Shown here: piece after piece, positions 39,701 through 53,108 of the stretch | Numbering within the stretch: the first letter of the stretch is position 1 | How the letters are laid out: each line of letters begins with the position of its first letter | NCBI RefSeq assembly: GCF_048771995.1 | Contig: NC_133024.1 | Coordinates: 42,818,001-42,882,000, forward strand | Length of the DNA stretch: 64,000 bases | Origin: Taeniopygia guttata | Taxonomy: Eukaryota; Chordata; Aves; Passeriformes; Estrildidae | Direction: 5' to 3' | The notes under the pieces: model-generated | What the model was told of the DNA's origin: nothing | The model's database searches: none | Seen by the model: the letters and a program-made list of their open reading frames with translations, nothing else | Position numbers and translations under genes: made by a program

Positions 39701-42700
39701 GAGATGCATTTTGAGAATATTGTCCCCACTTTTCTAGTAAGGCCTGATTCAAGGCTTGCTAAAATCAGCCTGTTGATTTTGGAGGGACCTGGACTGAGCT
39801 TCAGGTTTATGCCATGTCCTAAGTGGGCACTGCAGATGGGTGGTACCCTGTGTCCTGCTGAAATGTATTGATACTGCAAACAGGACTCCCTGTGCTACGA
39901 TCGCTCATCATTAAATGTCTCTGTGCATCAGCTAAGCAGCAAGAGGATCAGTGCTGTTTAAATCCTTCGATTGGTTTAAAATTTCACTCCCTAAGCATTC
40001 ACTGAGAAAGCATGTCTAAAATATGAGGGAAAGCAGCAGTAAGGATCCCTAAGTCAGCAAATAAAGCACAACTTCTTAATGTCTCAGGGAAATATTCTTC
40101 TCCCTCCAAGATACTTGTAACACATAGCAGTAAAGTTAAACTTCAGTTTGTCTTATGTCTTACCTAAGTAAAGCCCCAAAATAACAGCACACAGTCTTAT
40201 CTCTATGCTGCCTGATGAAGGTTATACCCTGAAATTTACTTTCTCTCATAGCTTCTGGCTCTGAAAATTCAAAATTCTTATTCAAAATAAGATCACTATG
40301 ATATGAGTTGATTTAAGTACCTGTCATAGAGAAGACAAGACCTGCCCTTATCTGCACCCAGCTGGCTTCTGGCCCCAAGGCCCAGCCTCCTTCACAGAGG
40401 TCCCAGGAACCCTGGCATCCTACCCCATCTCCTCTTGCACTCCTGCAGTAAGCCCCTGCTTTCCAGGCTGTGACCTTGTGGACACATGGACCATTTCTGC
40501 TGGGTCTGCCAAATAGAACTCTGAGAAGTCAGCTGCTGTGAGCAACTTCTCATGTGTTACTGGTACCCAGAGAAAATTGCAAATCAGAGAAGTCTGGCTG
40601 CCAGCAGGCTGATACTGCATAAACAAGGTTTGCAGGCAGAGGCAGCTTCTTCTGTTAAGCCATCTTACATGACAGTCAAAAGGAGCAAGCTTTCAGGAAT
40701 GAGACTTTTCATCCCACTGTCTAATGAATAGCAGCAAAATTTAAACTTAACACATGAGGGTTTTTCTAAGGTGGTAGAAATATCCAAACATACAAGCAAA
40801 GAAATTCCACAGCTCCCCATAAAATCAACATCTCCTCTTCCTGGACAAGAAATAAAAATAGCAACATGTTCTCTTTTAAAACAGAACTGTATCTGCTACT
40901 ACTTCTGCTGTTTTACAAGTTCCTGTCCACAGCAGGAACCATCCCTCTGCTCTTCCCCCCACAATAAAGGACTCCTTACCTTCACCTTCCTGCCTCCCTG
41001 ACAAAATGTCTGCACCCACCATTGTTCCCACACCCAGTAAACAGATGCCAACAGCAACAAAATGTATCAGCCTGTATCTTGCTCGGAGAATGAACCAGGA
41101 CAAAGCCATCATCAGGGGAATCCCGAAACAGTCCAGGAGCTGTGTGTACAGAAAAATTGTTTGAGTTAGAAACACCCCCCAAATTTGGACTGCAACATCC
41201 TGAAAGCAAATGCACAGGATCTTACTTCCAATCATCAGCTGTTCAGGAAACCTGCAAAGCAACCCCAGTAGTTTTGTTTAAGAGAGAGATGAGACCCACA
41301 TTTCACCATTTAAAAGCACTTTGCAAGCAAAGGAGGAGCTGGAACAGGGGTCCAGTTTCTCTTGGTAGAAAGTACTGATTTAGAAAGTATTCTAATGATG
41401 GATCTGATCAATCTTTGCAGCTTTACAAATCAATGCTAGGATGTTGCTCTGAAACAGCATTGCTCCCCGGGGCTCCATGTACACGAAGCAAAAATATGGA
41501 ACTATTGATGGCACAAGTAATCTGATTTTACATTGACGTGACTGTGGCAAGAACCTGATCCTGCAGCTTTGGGCCTGATGTTCTGACTTATCTTTCCTTT
41601 CTTTATTTTTTCTGTAAAATTTTATATAAATTTTTGCTTCGCTGTTAGACCCACCCATAGAATCACAAAACTGCTTGGATTGGAAGAGACCTTAAAGTTC
41701 ATGTAGTTCCAACCCTCTTGCCATGGGCAGGGATACCTTCCACTCAACCATTCCAACCTGGCCTTGGACACTTCCAAGGATCTTCTACCTAGTCTCCTTT
41801 AGGACAGGAAGCAGCAAGAGTTAGCTGAGTACTTAATACAGAAGAACATATACTGCAGCATAAGACTGGTATATTGTTCTGAAATAATCAAATATCATCA
41901 AGACCATTGTGCTAATCGTAATTGGTTTAATATTTAATTCAACAAAAAAGATTTTTCTGAATTTGTCAAAGGAAAGAAAAGGTGTATTTTCTGACCTGTC
42001 TCAGAAGAGTGCCGCAGAACTACATAAGGAACAGCCTACAGCAGAACACACAGTCAACTTCCCAAAGACTCCTCAGAAATTACTCTCAAATGTCAGCCCT
42101 TAAAACCTGGCCTCTTGAAGCCCCAACAAAATATGTCCAGATCAGTAGGACTGGGATATAATCCCCACAATCAAGGCAAGAGCCCTTAGTTAGTAATGTT
42201 TATTTCCAGACTCTGCCTGCCTCAGTGCACCACTGCAGTCAACTTCTGTGCTGTGCCATTTCCCCAAGGGCTTCAACCAAACTTGCTAACATTTTGATAA
42301 GTCTGGTTCTACTTGTTCATAACTATACATAGTAAAGTCTCAGAAGCAAAGTGCTACGAGAGGCTATTACAGATTAAATCTTAACACTGCCTCTAATCCT
42401 TCCATCTACTTGTCTTTGCTCCTTGGATTGCCTCTAGCTTGTCCAGTTTGTAAAGTCTATGAAGTATAAAAGTACTTCTTCAGGCTGTATTATGAGACAT
42501 TACAACTACCTGAGTCCCAGTATGTGATACCAAGTATTTCAATACAACTTTATACCATGGAAAATACCACACTGTGACCTTCCATCTTGTCACAGGTCTT
42601 GCTCTCTATCTTACCTTTAGTTAGAGAAGACCTCTAACATTTCCTTCAAATTTGACTGTTTTGACTATATCAAACAACAATAAATACTATAAGCATTAGA

Positions 42701-45700
42701 AAGCAAAATTTTTACCACTCTGGTGGTAGATACACCACCAGAAGGGCAAAAATAGACATACCTCTTCTACTAATAAGTAAGCTTTCACTTCCCATTAACT
42801 GAGATGTTAGCATGTAGCCTTCCAATCTCCAAAGTTTTTCAACCCAAACAGAAAAGAGTAGAAACCCTTTAAAAAACATCTTAATTAGGATAGAAGGGAA
42901 TAGTACATGGTGAGCCAGAAGCTCTTTCAGTAATTCCAGATGGGGAATTGCTGCATCCAGACCAAGAATATCCTGGAGAACCACAGCACCATGGTTAGAG
43001 GTCTTGCAGCCAGGACACAGAGGCATCAAATGATGAACACATTCTAGCAATCTGTTCCAGGAGACAATTACCCTCAATTACAGACAGATGAAATCAGATT
43101 TTCAGCTACTGGATCTTACCTTCCCTTCATCTAACACATTACAGAGCTCTTCTGCACAGGATCAAGATCAAAGAGATGCAAAGCGATTGTAATATCATGA
43201 TGAATTGTGCCAATGGCACCAATTAAAAAATAAATATTATTTATTGAGGTTTTACAACATTTACAGCAGTACTGTGGTACTGATTACTATTTCCAGTAGA
43301 GCCTCTTCAAACTCTCATGTTATTGAATTCTAGCCCGTATTTTTAACAAATGTTTTGACTCAACACTTTGGCCACAATGTTTATAAGAGGTTTTAAAAGT
43401 AGGGTAAATTATTGAAAGACATTTTAATTTAATGGTTAAGAAATCATTATAGACAGTTGGAGGTCATTGCTTTGCTTATAATTGCCAGCTTCAGACAGCT
43501 TTGTAAGCAAGAAAGCTCAACTGCTCATCCTGCTCATTCCCCACAAGGCTTCCTAAGGGCAACCTCCAGCTGAGCGCCAGGGGCTCATCCTATATTTTGT
43601 CCTATTGAGGCCAGCACTCTTTCATCAGCTGACAATCTGTCAATAGTTGCCTGAAAAACGTGTCTATCCAAATTATCTACAGAGCGAATGCTAAACGTGC
43701 CCAATAACTTGTTAAAAACATCAAACCACAGCTATACTGCTTGTTTTTTGATATAAATCACATAACTGTTATCACAGAATATCCTAAGTTGGAAAGGACC
43801 TATCAGGATCTTGTAAGTCCAGCTCCTGGCAATGCACAGGACACCACAAGAGCCACACCATGTGCCTGCTGTCCAAATGCTTCCTGAACTCACTCAGGTT
43901 GGTGCTGTGACCACTTCCCAGAGGAGCTTGTTCCAGTGCACAACCACCCTCTGGGTGAAGAACCTTTTCCTGATACCCAACCTGAACCTCTCCCAACTCA
44001 GCTTCCTGCTATAATAGGTGGTCAAACCGCAGCACAGTCAAGTCCTGCCACAAAAAAAGGACACTGGCAGCAAGGAGTATCCTCGTACTACCTCAGCTAC
44101 AGCCAAACAGCTCAGAGCTGCCATCCCTCTGTTATCACCCTAAAAATCTCCAAACCTCTCCTGTAAAATGATGGTATTTGATAACTAAAGGGAAACCAGT
44201 TCTGCCTTTGTGTGTGTGTGCGTGTGTGTGTGAGAGAGAAAATACATGGAAGTTCCTTGCTGAGCTGAAAAAAACTTATCTTTGAAGCTACATTTCATAG
44301 TGGTGAGCTGAAGCTCCAGCCAGACAGCATTTTAACAATGATTACACTGCATTTGGGAAGCTGCCATAAACCCCTGTGTTGTTTTTATGGTCCCTGGGCA
44401 TCCACTCACAGCCAGTACTGCAGACAGGCCATCAGGCTGGGTGCTCTGAACCACTGCAGGTACTGATGTAGCTGCAAAATTGCTTGCCAAAAACAAAAAG
44501 AAAATGCCTTGCACTAGAGCAAATCACTTTTGTTGTGGGTTATTTTTCCCTGTATCTCATTTCTGACAATGGAGAGAAACTGGTAACTTCAGAGAATGTG
44601 CAAGAAACCTCAGGGCAACCGGCAACTGCAAAAAAATTGCAATTACTGAACTGATCAGTCGCAAGGTTACCAAAAGGGAAAAAGGCTCAGAAAATGCTTG
44701 AGATTTTTGGATAGGACAATATATTATATATATTCTTTCCTAATTTCTATGAAAGAAATCATGGGAATAGCTTTACTACTTCTGAGAACTTAGATCAAAG
44801 TCCTGGCTTCTTCAGCTCTGAACTGTAAGGTCAAACAGTGTCTCATTTACTAGCTTAACTTGATTTTGAGAGTGAAACAAGTCACTCTTAAAACTTCGAT
44901 TTCTTAGGCATTATTTTTAAGGAGATTAAAGACCTAATGAGCCATAACACATAAGTATGAAGTGGAAATGTGACAAAACAACCCAAGAGACACAACCAGT
45001 CTTCAGTAGTGCAATGAAAATCTACTGCAATTCTCTAAAGGGAGCCTGGACTGCAGGAGTTTATTGCTTTACAGGGAATTCTCTTAAATATTAACCCCTA
45101 TTACTTTGACTCTGTAAAACACTGACTCCTTTCCAACTAACAGCCAAGTCTTCATGTTACTTTTTTTTCATTTGGGTAAGTGGGGCCATGACCCCAGCCA
45201 CAGATCCCCACCACTGGTAACAGCAGGCATGAATTGGCACAACATGGACACACTCCCTACTTGCTCCTGCACCATACTCTCCCTTGTTCCCACAGCAGCT
45301 GTGAAGTCACACAGTGAGTTAACTTGGGCCTGACACATCTCACTAACAGTACAGACAAAGGCAGGGTTTACTTCCACTTTGCTCAGTGTTCTGAGTTAAG
45401 TTTGTTCAAGGAAACTAGCCCTGCAAGCTCAGGAGACTGCAGTTGGAGGCAGGAGGAAAACACTGACTCTTCCAGCAGCTTTTGTCTGAGTAGTGTGACA
45501 AAGAAACCCCAGCTTTAGCCCTTCTGTCTATAGAGTGTTTTCAGAACACAAGATTTATCCTAGTGCAGCAATGCAGCATCACGCACTGGTGCTGCAGAGG
45601 ATGTCTACTATTACTTTATTTATGCTGACCTACCTTCCACCCCTTCCAGAGAGGGCCCTGAACCGCCACATGCAAAAGCCACAAGGCTGGTACCTCACTG

Positions 45701-48700
45701 CATGGGCAGCAACACCAGCAGCAATTCACTGTGTCCTCACAGGTGGGGTTACATCTCACAACGCCTCCCACAGCTTCTAGGACTAGGCAAAAGATCCACC
45801 TCACTATTATCAAGAACCTGCACTGAGTGACTGTTATCTGGTCATAAATCTTTATTTTGTGTCATGAGAAAAAACTGAGTGGCTGTCAGCAAACTCTTAG
45901 AAGTGCTTTTATCAAAATAATTGGGTTTCAACTCAAGAGCTGGCGTAGGTTAATACCAGCCAATCTTCTCTGCTTCCTGGAAAGGTTATTCATGATACAG
46001 GATGCTCTTCCCTGTACTGCAGAGAGAAAATAGATACTGGAAAGTTCTTTTCAGGCTTAAATAGCTTCTATGTCTGTCCTATGAATCTCATTTTAGAAAC
46101 CAGTCCAAAACTGTAATAAAAGCAACAGTTCTAAAAGAGAGATCAGTCCTTACCTGCACACTTGTGAGGGTTGTATATTGGTAGGCTTTTACAATCATAT
46201 AATTGGCTTCAACATCAGCCAGTCCCACAATAATATACTTCCACCACCTCTGTTTCAAAATCTGCCAAAGATTGTCACTGCCTGTTTAGAAGAAAGCAGC
46301 AATCAATATGTGCTTCTTTCCAGCCAAATGTTGCATGGGAATTTTGCTTTTTAGAAGCATAAATAATACCAAGATTGACTTTGCCTGCCCCTGCTTAAGA
46401 TACAATAACAGGAAACACAGCCTGGGAGGAGACAATGCAAACAGTGAAAAGCACAGAAATTCTTCCACATGAAGCAAAACACAGCAAGACTAGAGTTGTC
46501 TAAAGAGTAAATTAATAAGAATAGGAGGAATACTAAATAGCCTCTGGTAACAAAGCGTGTTAAAACAAAGCTTATTTTTCCCAATATAACATATGACTTC
46601 AAACCAAAGAGCACAAAACCCTAAACAGATATGACATTATATCAAATTAAATGCACATTTAACCTGAAAAATTAATTTCCATGTGTTGCTATAAAGCAGG
46701 AACTTTAAAAACTAGTAAGAGTATTAAGGTCTTTTTTTCAAATTCTGAAATTAAAATATAGACAGAAAAAAAAGATGAACAAGAATCTCCCATCCCATAT
46801 TTCACATACCTGTCCTAAATACCAGCATTGTTGTATAAACTAGAAGCAGCAAAAAATAGTTGATGAAACTTTGCAACATTGGAGTATTCACTTGGTATTT
46901 TTCTGCCAGGTACTGACTAGTAATAGCAGTCCCACAGATAAACATGGAGAGCATCTGGCCCAGAACTATAGTTTTCCAAATATGCCTGTGAACATAAAAG
47001 ACAAAACAGTAAGCTTAGAATTAAACGTGCAAGTTTCTAAAAAAATATTTTCTAGTTTAACAGGAAAAATGACATATTTTAGGCTGACACTTTTTTTTCC
47101 CTACTCCCAACCAATGTTGTCCTGTTACCTACAGGTAAGCAGGGTTTTGTGCACACAGAAGGTCTAGTCTGACCTCAGGATAGCCACGTGAGAAGTGAGG
47201 CCAGCTCAAACCATCAGCCACGGAGACTGCAGTTACTTGCAAGGATCTCCAAACAGGTCACCTGGGCAGGCTCTACCCAATAGCAGGTTTTATTCTTATT
47301 AGGCAAGTTTTGAGTTAAATCCTTCGCCCTCCAGAATTCCATCCTGACTGAGTTTTAGTGAGCCGAGACCTTAGATGAGCAGTGCTAAAGGAACACAAAA
47401 GTATTAATCATAAAACCAAGTAACAGGTCAGTTTGGAAGGTTCTTGAAAGACCATCTGGTCCAACCTTTCATGGGAAAAGGAGACTCAAGGAGACTATTT
47501 AGCACCCTGTCCAGTTGCATCTTGCAAACCTCCAGGGATGGGGCCTCCACAAAATCCCTCTGGAGGTTGTTCCAGTGATTGCTTGTTCTCACCATAAAAT
47601 AGATCTTTCTTATAATAAGACTTATTATAATTAATACTTATTGTGAATTTTTTCAGTTCTATTACATCGTGTTCTGCTGCAACCGAGGATGAAGTCAAGA
47701 ATGCATTTTGGGTAGAGATCACATTTGCATTTACGGCTCTTAAGTCCCACCCACAGCCAGCAGGGACAAAAAAAAAAAAGCTCATGCTCTTTTAGTAGCA
47801 TTTCTTCACCTAACGCAAGATGAACTATTCCAGATGCTACTAGACAAACAGGTGCATGTAACGCTGTGTATTTTTTTTTGCTTGCTCTTTCTCCTGCCAG
47901 TGGACCTATATAGATTTGTACCACCCCAGTCTCTGCAGATTCACAATATATAATGACAGGAGCTCAGCCCTGTGTTGTCTGTACAGGTCTCTTAAGTTCA
48001 CATTTAATCTGTTTGCTCTGAAGACTACAGATGACAATTTAACTGTCTTCAAAATCGATTAATTTGTTTCCATTCAAATTAATCAAAGGGAAGAAAGGAC
48101 CTCATTAGGATTCTGCATCTACCCTGTACCCACACCTCTCCACGCTGATTTCTGGCTGGACACCCATGTGTCAAGCACACCACCCGAGAGTAACAGTGGC
48201 TGTTTTCCCAAGGTGGGAGACCCCAGTGCAGTAAGTACCAGTCACCCTGCTCTGCTGTGCTGTGCAATCCAGCTGCCAGGCAATGAGAAGGGTGTGCTTG
48301 ACACTGCTAAACCCGACTACAATCATGCAATCAATCCCCCCTTTTGGAAGGGAGGCGTCTTCCTTGCACAGACTCTAGTGCACCTGCATGAATCCTGTTT
48401 TCAATTCAGCCTGACACCAAGCTCTTCTGACTTCAAAAATGCTGCTGGGCACATTTTTCTCTCCAAGTCCATTCTGATGAGACAGCAAATCTCTACGAAG
48501 TCTGGCCACGCTGTATGTCTAAGAGATTTGAATCCCATGCTTTACTACAGTTTGTCTTGCCAATGCCAGGAATGGTGCACATTCACACTCCTAAGTATTA
48601 TATATCATGTGACAATCTTGTAAGGTACTATCCAGTCTTATATGAGTAATTTACTGGTGTGTGAAAGAAAAACATTCTCATTTCTAAGGGGACTTCTAAA

Positions 48701-50648
48701 TCTGTGGGGGTAGTGGTGGGTGGATTTCATTAAAAATAGCAGAAGAAAAAAATGAACCAACCTCATTTCTGCTATATTTTAAATTATTTCTTTTTCATTT
48801 CTTTATATTCTGGTCAATGCTGATTGTGCTATTTAGTGAACAACTCAGACACATTCTGATTAATGCAGAAATATATTATTCTGGTCACATAAAGAATTTA
48901 ATCAGTTGCCATTAGAACAAATGTGATGTAGGTTAGCTAAAATTTCAAGCAGGCAAGGATGAGGATTCCAGCTTGCCCTTTGCCAGCCCTGCAAACTCTG
49001 GCTTCTTTGCAACAGGTAAAATGACAGGAGACCCACTGAAATTCAAAGGAAAATACACTGTGGTGAACAACATACAAGAACATGGTTTCAGGCATTTAAA
49101 AAAAACCACATATACTTTTTATTATTCAAATAAAACTTCTTGCCCCAAACTAGCAGAAAAATTTTTCTTCTTGACCATCAGCACTCAAGGAACACTGCAA
49201 GCCTTTAGCAGTTTATTGGACCAAACCCATCCTGCACTTGGACTAGCTGGTAGGAGAGGGTGGAGGTAGGGATCAGACATGAATGGAGGCATGACTAGGC
49301 AAAACTGCTACAGTTTTACTGGAGCAAAGCTTGCATGCTGCACAAAATGAACTAAATAAACTAAAAATGAACTGCACTCGTCAATTCGACACCAGGAGAG
49401 GTCAAAGCTGCCTTGGCTGGCAGAAGCCCTGATGTGGACACAAACTCCTCTTCACCCACCTGCTGGGTGCTGCCACAGAGAAGGGCAGAAGCACAGGCAA
49501 TACCACACCACAAGTCTGTTTAAGGAGGCTCGTTTAACATGGACTTCTGTGTGGTAGGGCTTTAAACATTTTTGTCTAGGATATGAGTTGCAAGGGGAAG
49601 CTGCTCCTCCTGAACTACAGCACCTTCTCTACAGCAAAGGCCTGGACTCTACATGCAGCATTCTGGCAAACTGGATAGCAACCATGTTCCAGTGAGAGGG
49701 TAGAATGGGGAAAACCTGCTGCCATTCAAATTTGTTCACAATTGAGCTCCAACCATCATTTACTGTAAACAAGACAGACCCATCTACCCTCTTGCAATGA
49801 AGTAACTCCACTAAGGTGATCCTCAGCTTTTCTAATAACCAAATTTCCCCAGTTCAAAATACCTAAGGAATTATCTTCTTGCATTCCTGCATTTGGGAGC
49901 AGAGGCAAGTCCAGAACCTCCAGAACTGTTTGCTTTGTGGTTACTGCCCTACCAACCATTGCTATTTAGTTAATATATGTCTTGGCAGTACTACAGAGTT
50001 ACTTCTACTGTAACAAAGGTGTCTGACAGAGCAAGCAGGCTTCATCACACCTCATGCCCTTCCCTATTTTTTGTCTATTTTAATTCAAGGATTTTTTTTC
50101 TCACCTGAACAGATTCAAAATGTTAACATCAAAAAGACTTAGTCCACAGAAAGACTTAGTCCACCAACAGTGGAAAGCTGACCTCAAAAAGTCTTCTGTG
50201 AATCCCAAAATGCTCTGTAACTGGCAGCTTTCTCAGCTGTGTATAAGGTAACAGCCTCTTGCCCTGACTGCTCCCCAATGCCAGGTGGAAGCCTCAGCAG
50301 GAAGCAGCAATGGTTTCCCCTCACACCATTTGCCAAAGCATGAAAAATAATTTCTTCTAATTGGGACAACATGGCCATGCTCCTGGCATGATGCACTTGG
50401 GCTCATAGCTTATCTTAAAAAATATGTTTGATCTTCTGTAAAACCTGAGAGCAAACTTTAAATCCTAGGGTTTGCATTTTGCATGACAGTTTCTTCTAAG
50501 AAAAATGCTTTAAAGACACAAGTTTCCATTCACTCTGGTATTGATATGAGTATCGATGACAGTGACTTTCTTATTAATAATTGATCAGATTTTGAAATAT
50601 ATTAATTATTAACTTTTCCACTTTTCCATACCAGAACTTAATCCTCTC

Positions 50649-50691
<43 letters not shown>

Positions 50692-53077
50692 GCACTGGAA
50701 AAGACTAATTCACTTTGGAGTCTCAGATGATGCAAAGTAAGTGATCTGAAAAGGCCTTTCATTTCATAGTTTGGGGGGGTGGGTTATTTTTGGCTTTTGA
50801 TGCTTGATAGCAAGCTACTAAGTAATTACTCCTGCCCTCCCTTCAGACACCCTATCTTAGCTAGATGTATCTATGGCTTCGAGCAAAACTAAAGTCATTT
50901 TGGAACTTTTTAGAGCATGACAGTTTGCCACAAATTGGTCTAAAGTGAACACCTGAATAATGTGCAGCTCTTAACATCATGAGAAATTCAGGCTTTCAGT
51001 GGCTCCATGTGAAATGCAGAATACACCAAGTACTGAAATACAATCCATATAGGAGGAAGTTAAAGAAAATTTAATAAGACCAGAGTGAACAATTTTACTG
51101 GCAATTAGTTTAGTAAATCCTATAATTTTAATGTGAATTTTTAACTTATAATAAATACAGATATGCAAATATTTGTTTTATTTATGCCACCAATCTAATA
51201 CTGACATGGCAAAGCCTGGAAACACTATTCATGTACAGAGTAGACTTGCACTTAGCTTTATCTACTGAACCCTTCCTAAACAGAAGAAGAAGTGACCTTT
51301 TCATTTCAGTGATCTCACTTTTTCATGCTAGTGGTTAAGGGAAAATGCAAGTTCAGACTGAACCCATATTGCAACATAATTAGTAATTAACTAAGAAGAA
51401 CATAATATATTTTTAAGAACTAACATTATCAGAAGCTAGTTTTTCCATGTCCTGCTTTGAAACTGACATCAATTTAATTTGCAAAAGGATAAAAAACAGA
51501 AAAGCACTAGAAATATATTTTCTAATGGTTCTACTAAAAAAAAAAAGAAAAAAAGGCAGAAAAAAAAAAAACACAACAAAATGGGGGGGGGGGGGGGGAA
51601 GCCTAGTTCTCCCCTAGTTTATTACATAAACTATTGAACCTTCCTATGACTCAAAGGCCTCAAACAAAACTGAAGTGGCTGAGCCTGCTGTCACTTGGAG
51701 GAAAAAAAAAAAAAAAGAAAAAATATCAATTCAGTATTTCAGACAACACTTCTCAAAAATCAGTGAAAGGCATTGATTTTCTTTCAAATACCTTCCACAG
51801 ACTCACTTAGTATAGCCTTTGGTAAACTAACAGCATAGGTGAGGTTACTGAACTCTCAGCAAGTTGCTGTCTTGCCTTTTGGGTCTCTCCTCACAGGCAT
51901 GAGCAGTGAAAAGAGAAAAAGTCATAACCAAAAGAGAAGATGCGACTTTGTCCACTGGAATGAGGCTCTGCTTGTCCAGCATACACCACCACATAGTCCA
52001 GCAGCCAGACTAGTTCATGAGCCCAAGGCTGGCAGAAAGCCAGCACATCCTTGGCTGACAAATCTTATGCAATAACTATTAGTGACCAAACCTATAGCTC
52101 AAAAAAAGCCTTTTAAACAGGGACTGTTTTTCCCTCTTAGAGGGAAAGTGAAGCTGTAAGTGGATGGCCTAGAAGACTGAGGATGTAGTCTTGCTCTCGT
52201 GGAAGGTAGCGCTTCTGAAGTACGAGCTTGTTTGCACAGCTTGGCAGATATTTTCCGTAAGTTTTCCATGCTTAAACTAGTGCTCATATTTTCAGAGATA
52301 TACCTGAACAAATCTCCATCCTAAGCTGATTCACGGAAGGAAAAAATGGGGGTATTGGTCTTTCTGGACTCCACACCTCGTTTAAGTTATTTTGTTCTAT
52401 TACCTTTGCTATCCCCCATCACCTGTCCTTCATAATGATGCTGATCGAGGACTACAAAACAGATAAAGTGCAGGGGATAAATACGGAAAATAGAAAAACA
52501 AAAAAGACAAATGCATGCGCTTATGTGTGAGAGCACAGTCCTACTTCAACAGACTCAAAACGTCACTCGCTAATTCCACGCTCAGCCGAGGCGACCCCGA
52601 GCGCTCCCGCCCCCGAGCATCCGCAGGCTGCAGCTCGGCGGCGCTCCCGGGGCAGCCCCGGCATCAGAGCGCCCGCTCTCGGGACAGTGGCCAGAGCTCC
52701 CCCGGGCTCCCCCGTGCCGGGCAGAAAGGCTCTTGGCTCCGGGTTCTGCTCGGCCCCGCGCAGCCCCGGCCGTAACCCCGGGCCCGCACCAGCCCAGACT
52801 CCCCCGGCTGCTCCCGGCGGCGCAGAGCGGCCGCCGCATCCCGGCCGCGCTGCCCGCCGCAGCGCCGAGAGCAGCGCCGAGAGCAGCGCGGGCGTCTCCT
52901 CTCTCCTGCCATCCTTCCCCCGCTCCGGCGGGCGGCCCGGAAGCCGGCGGGCGGGGAGACCGGCGCCGCGCGGCTCCACGTGGAGGCCGGGGACTCACCA
53001 GGTGCAGAGCTTGGCCCCGAGCAGCGCCAGCAGCCGGCGCGGAGAGGAGCCGGCGGCCCCGACCGATGGCTCGGCCC

Positions 53078-53108
<31 letters not shown>

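Larger units (their letters stand above)
41140..46153 (-). other. SLC35F2: SLC35F2 intron 3
   Basis: A 5.0-kb GT-AG intron carrying two minus-strand CR1 tails (41655-41795 and 43771-44015) and a TG/GA microsatellite at 44209-44240. No exon or RNA gene was recognised. Confidence 0.92.
46986..52998 (-). other. SLC35F2: SLC35F2 intron 1
   Basis: A 6.0-kb GT-AG intron. It holds a CR1-like tail at about 47.43-47.60 kb, a poly(T) tract of about 37 nt at 50652-50688, and an A-rich/poly(G) tract at 51536-51598. I see no exon in it. The 151-codon plus-strand open frame at 48168-48623 has no family resemblance and sits antisense in the intron, so I treat it as chance. Confidence 0.9.

Noticed and set aside
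44641..44760. A TATA-like cluster (atattatatatatt) as a promoter
   Set aside because: It lies inside SLC35F2 intron 3 with no nearby exon; AT-rich sequence gives such words freely.
48168..48623. 151-codon plus-strand frame inside SLC35F2 intron 1
   Set aside because: No similarity, antisense to an intron, and normal for an open frame of this size in a 64-kb window.
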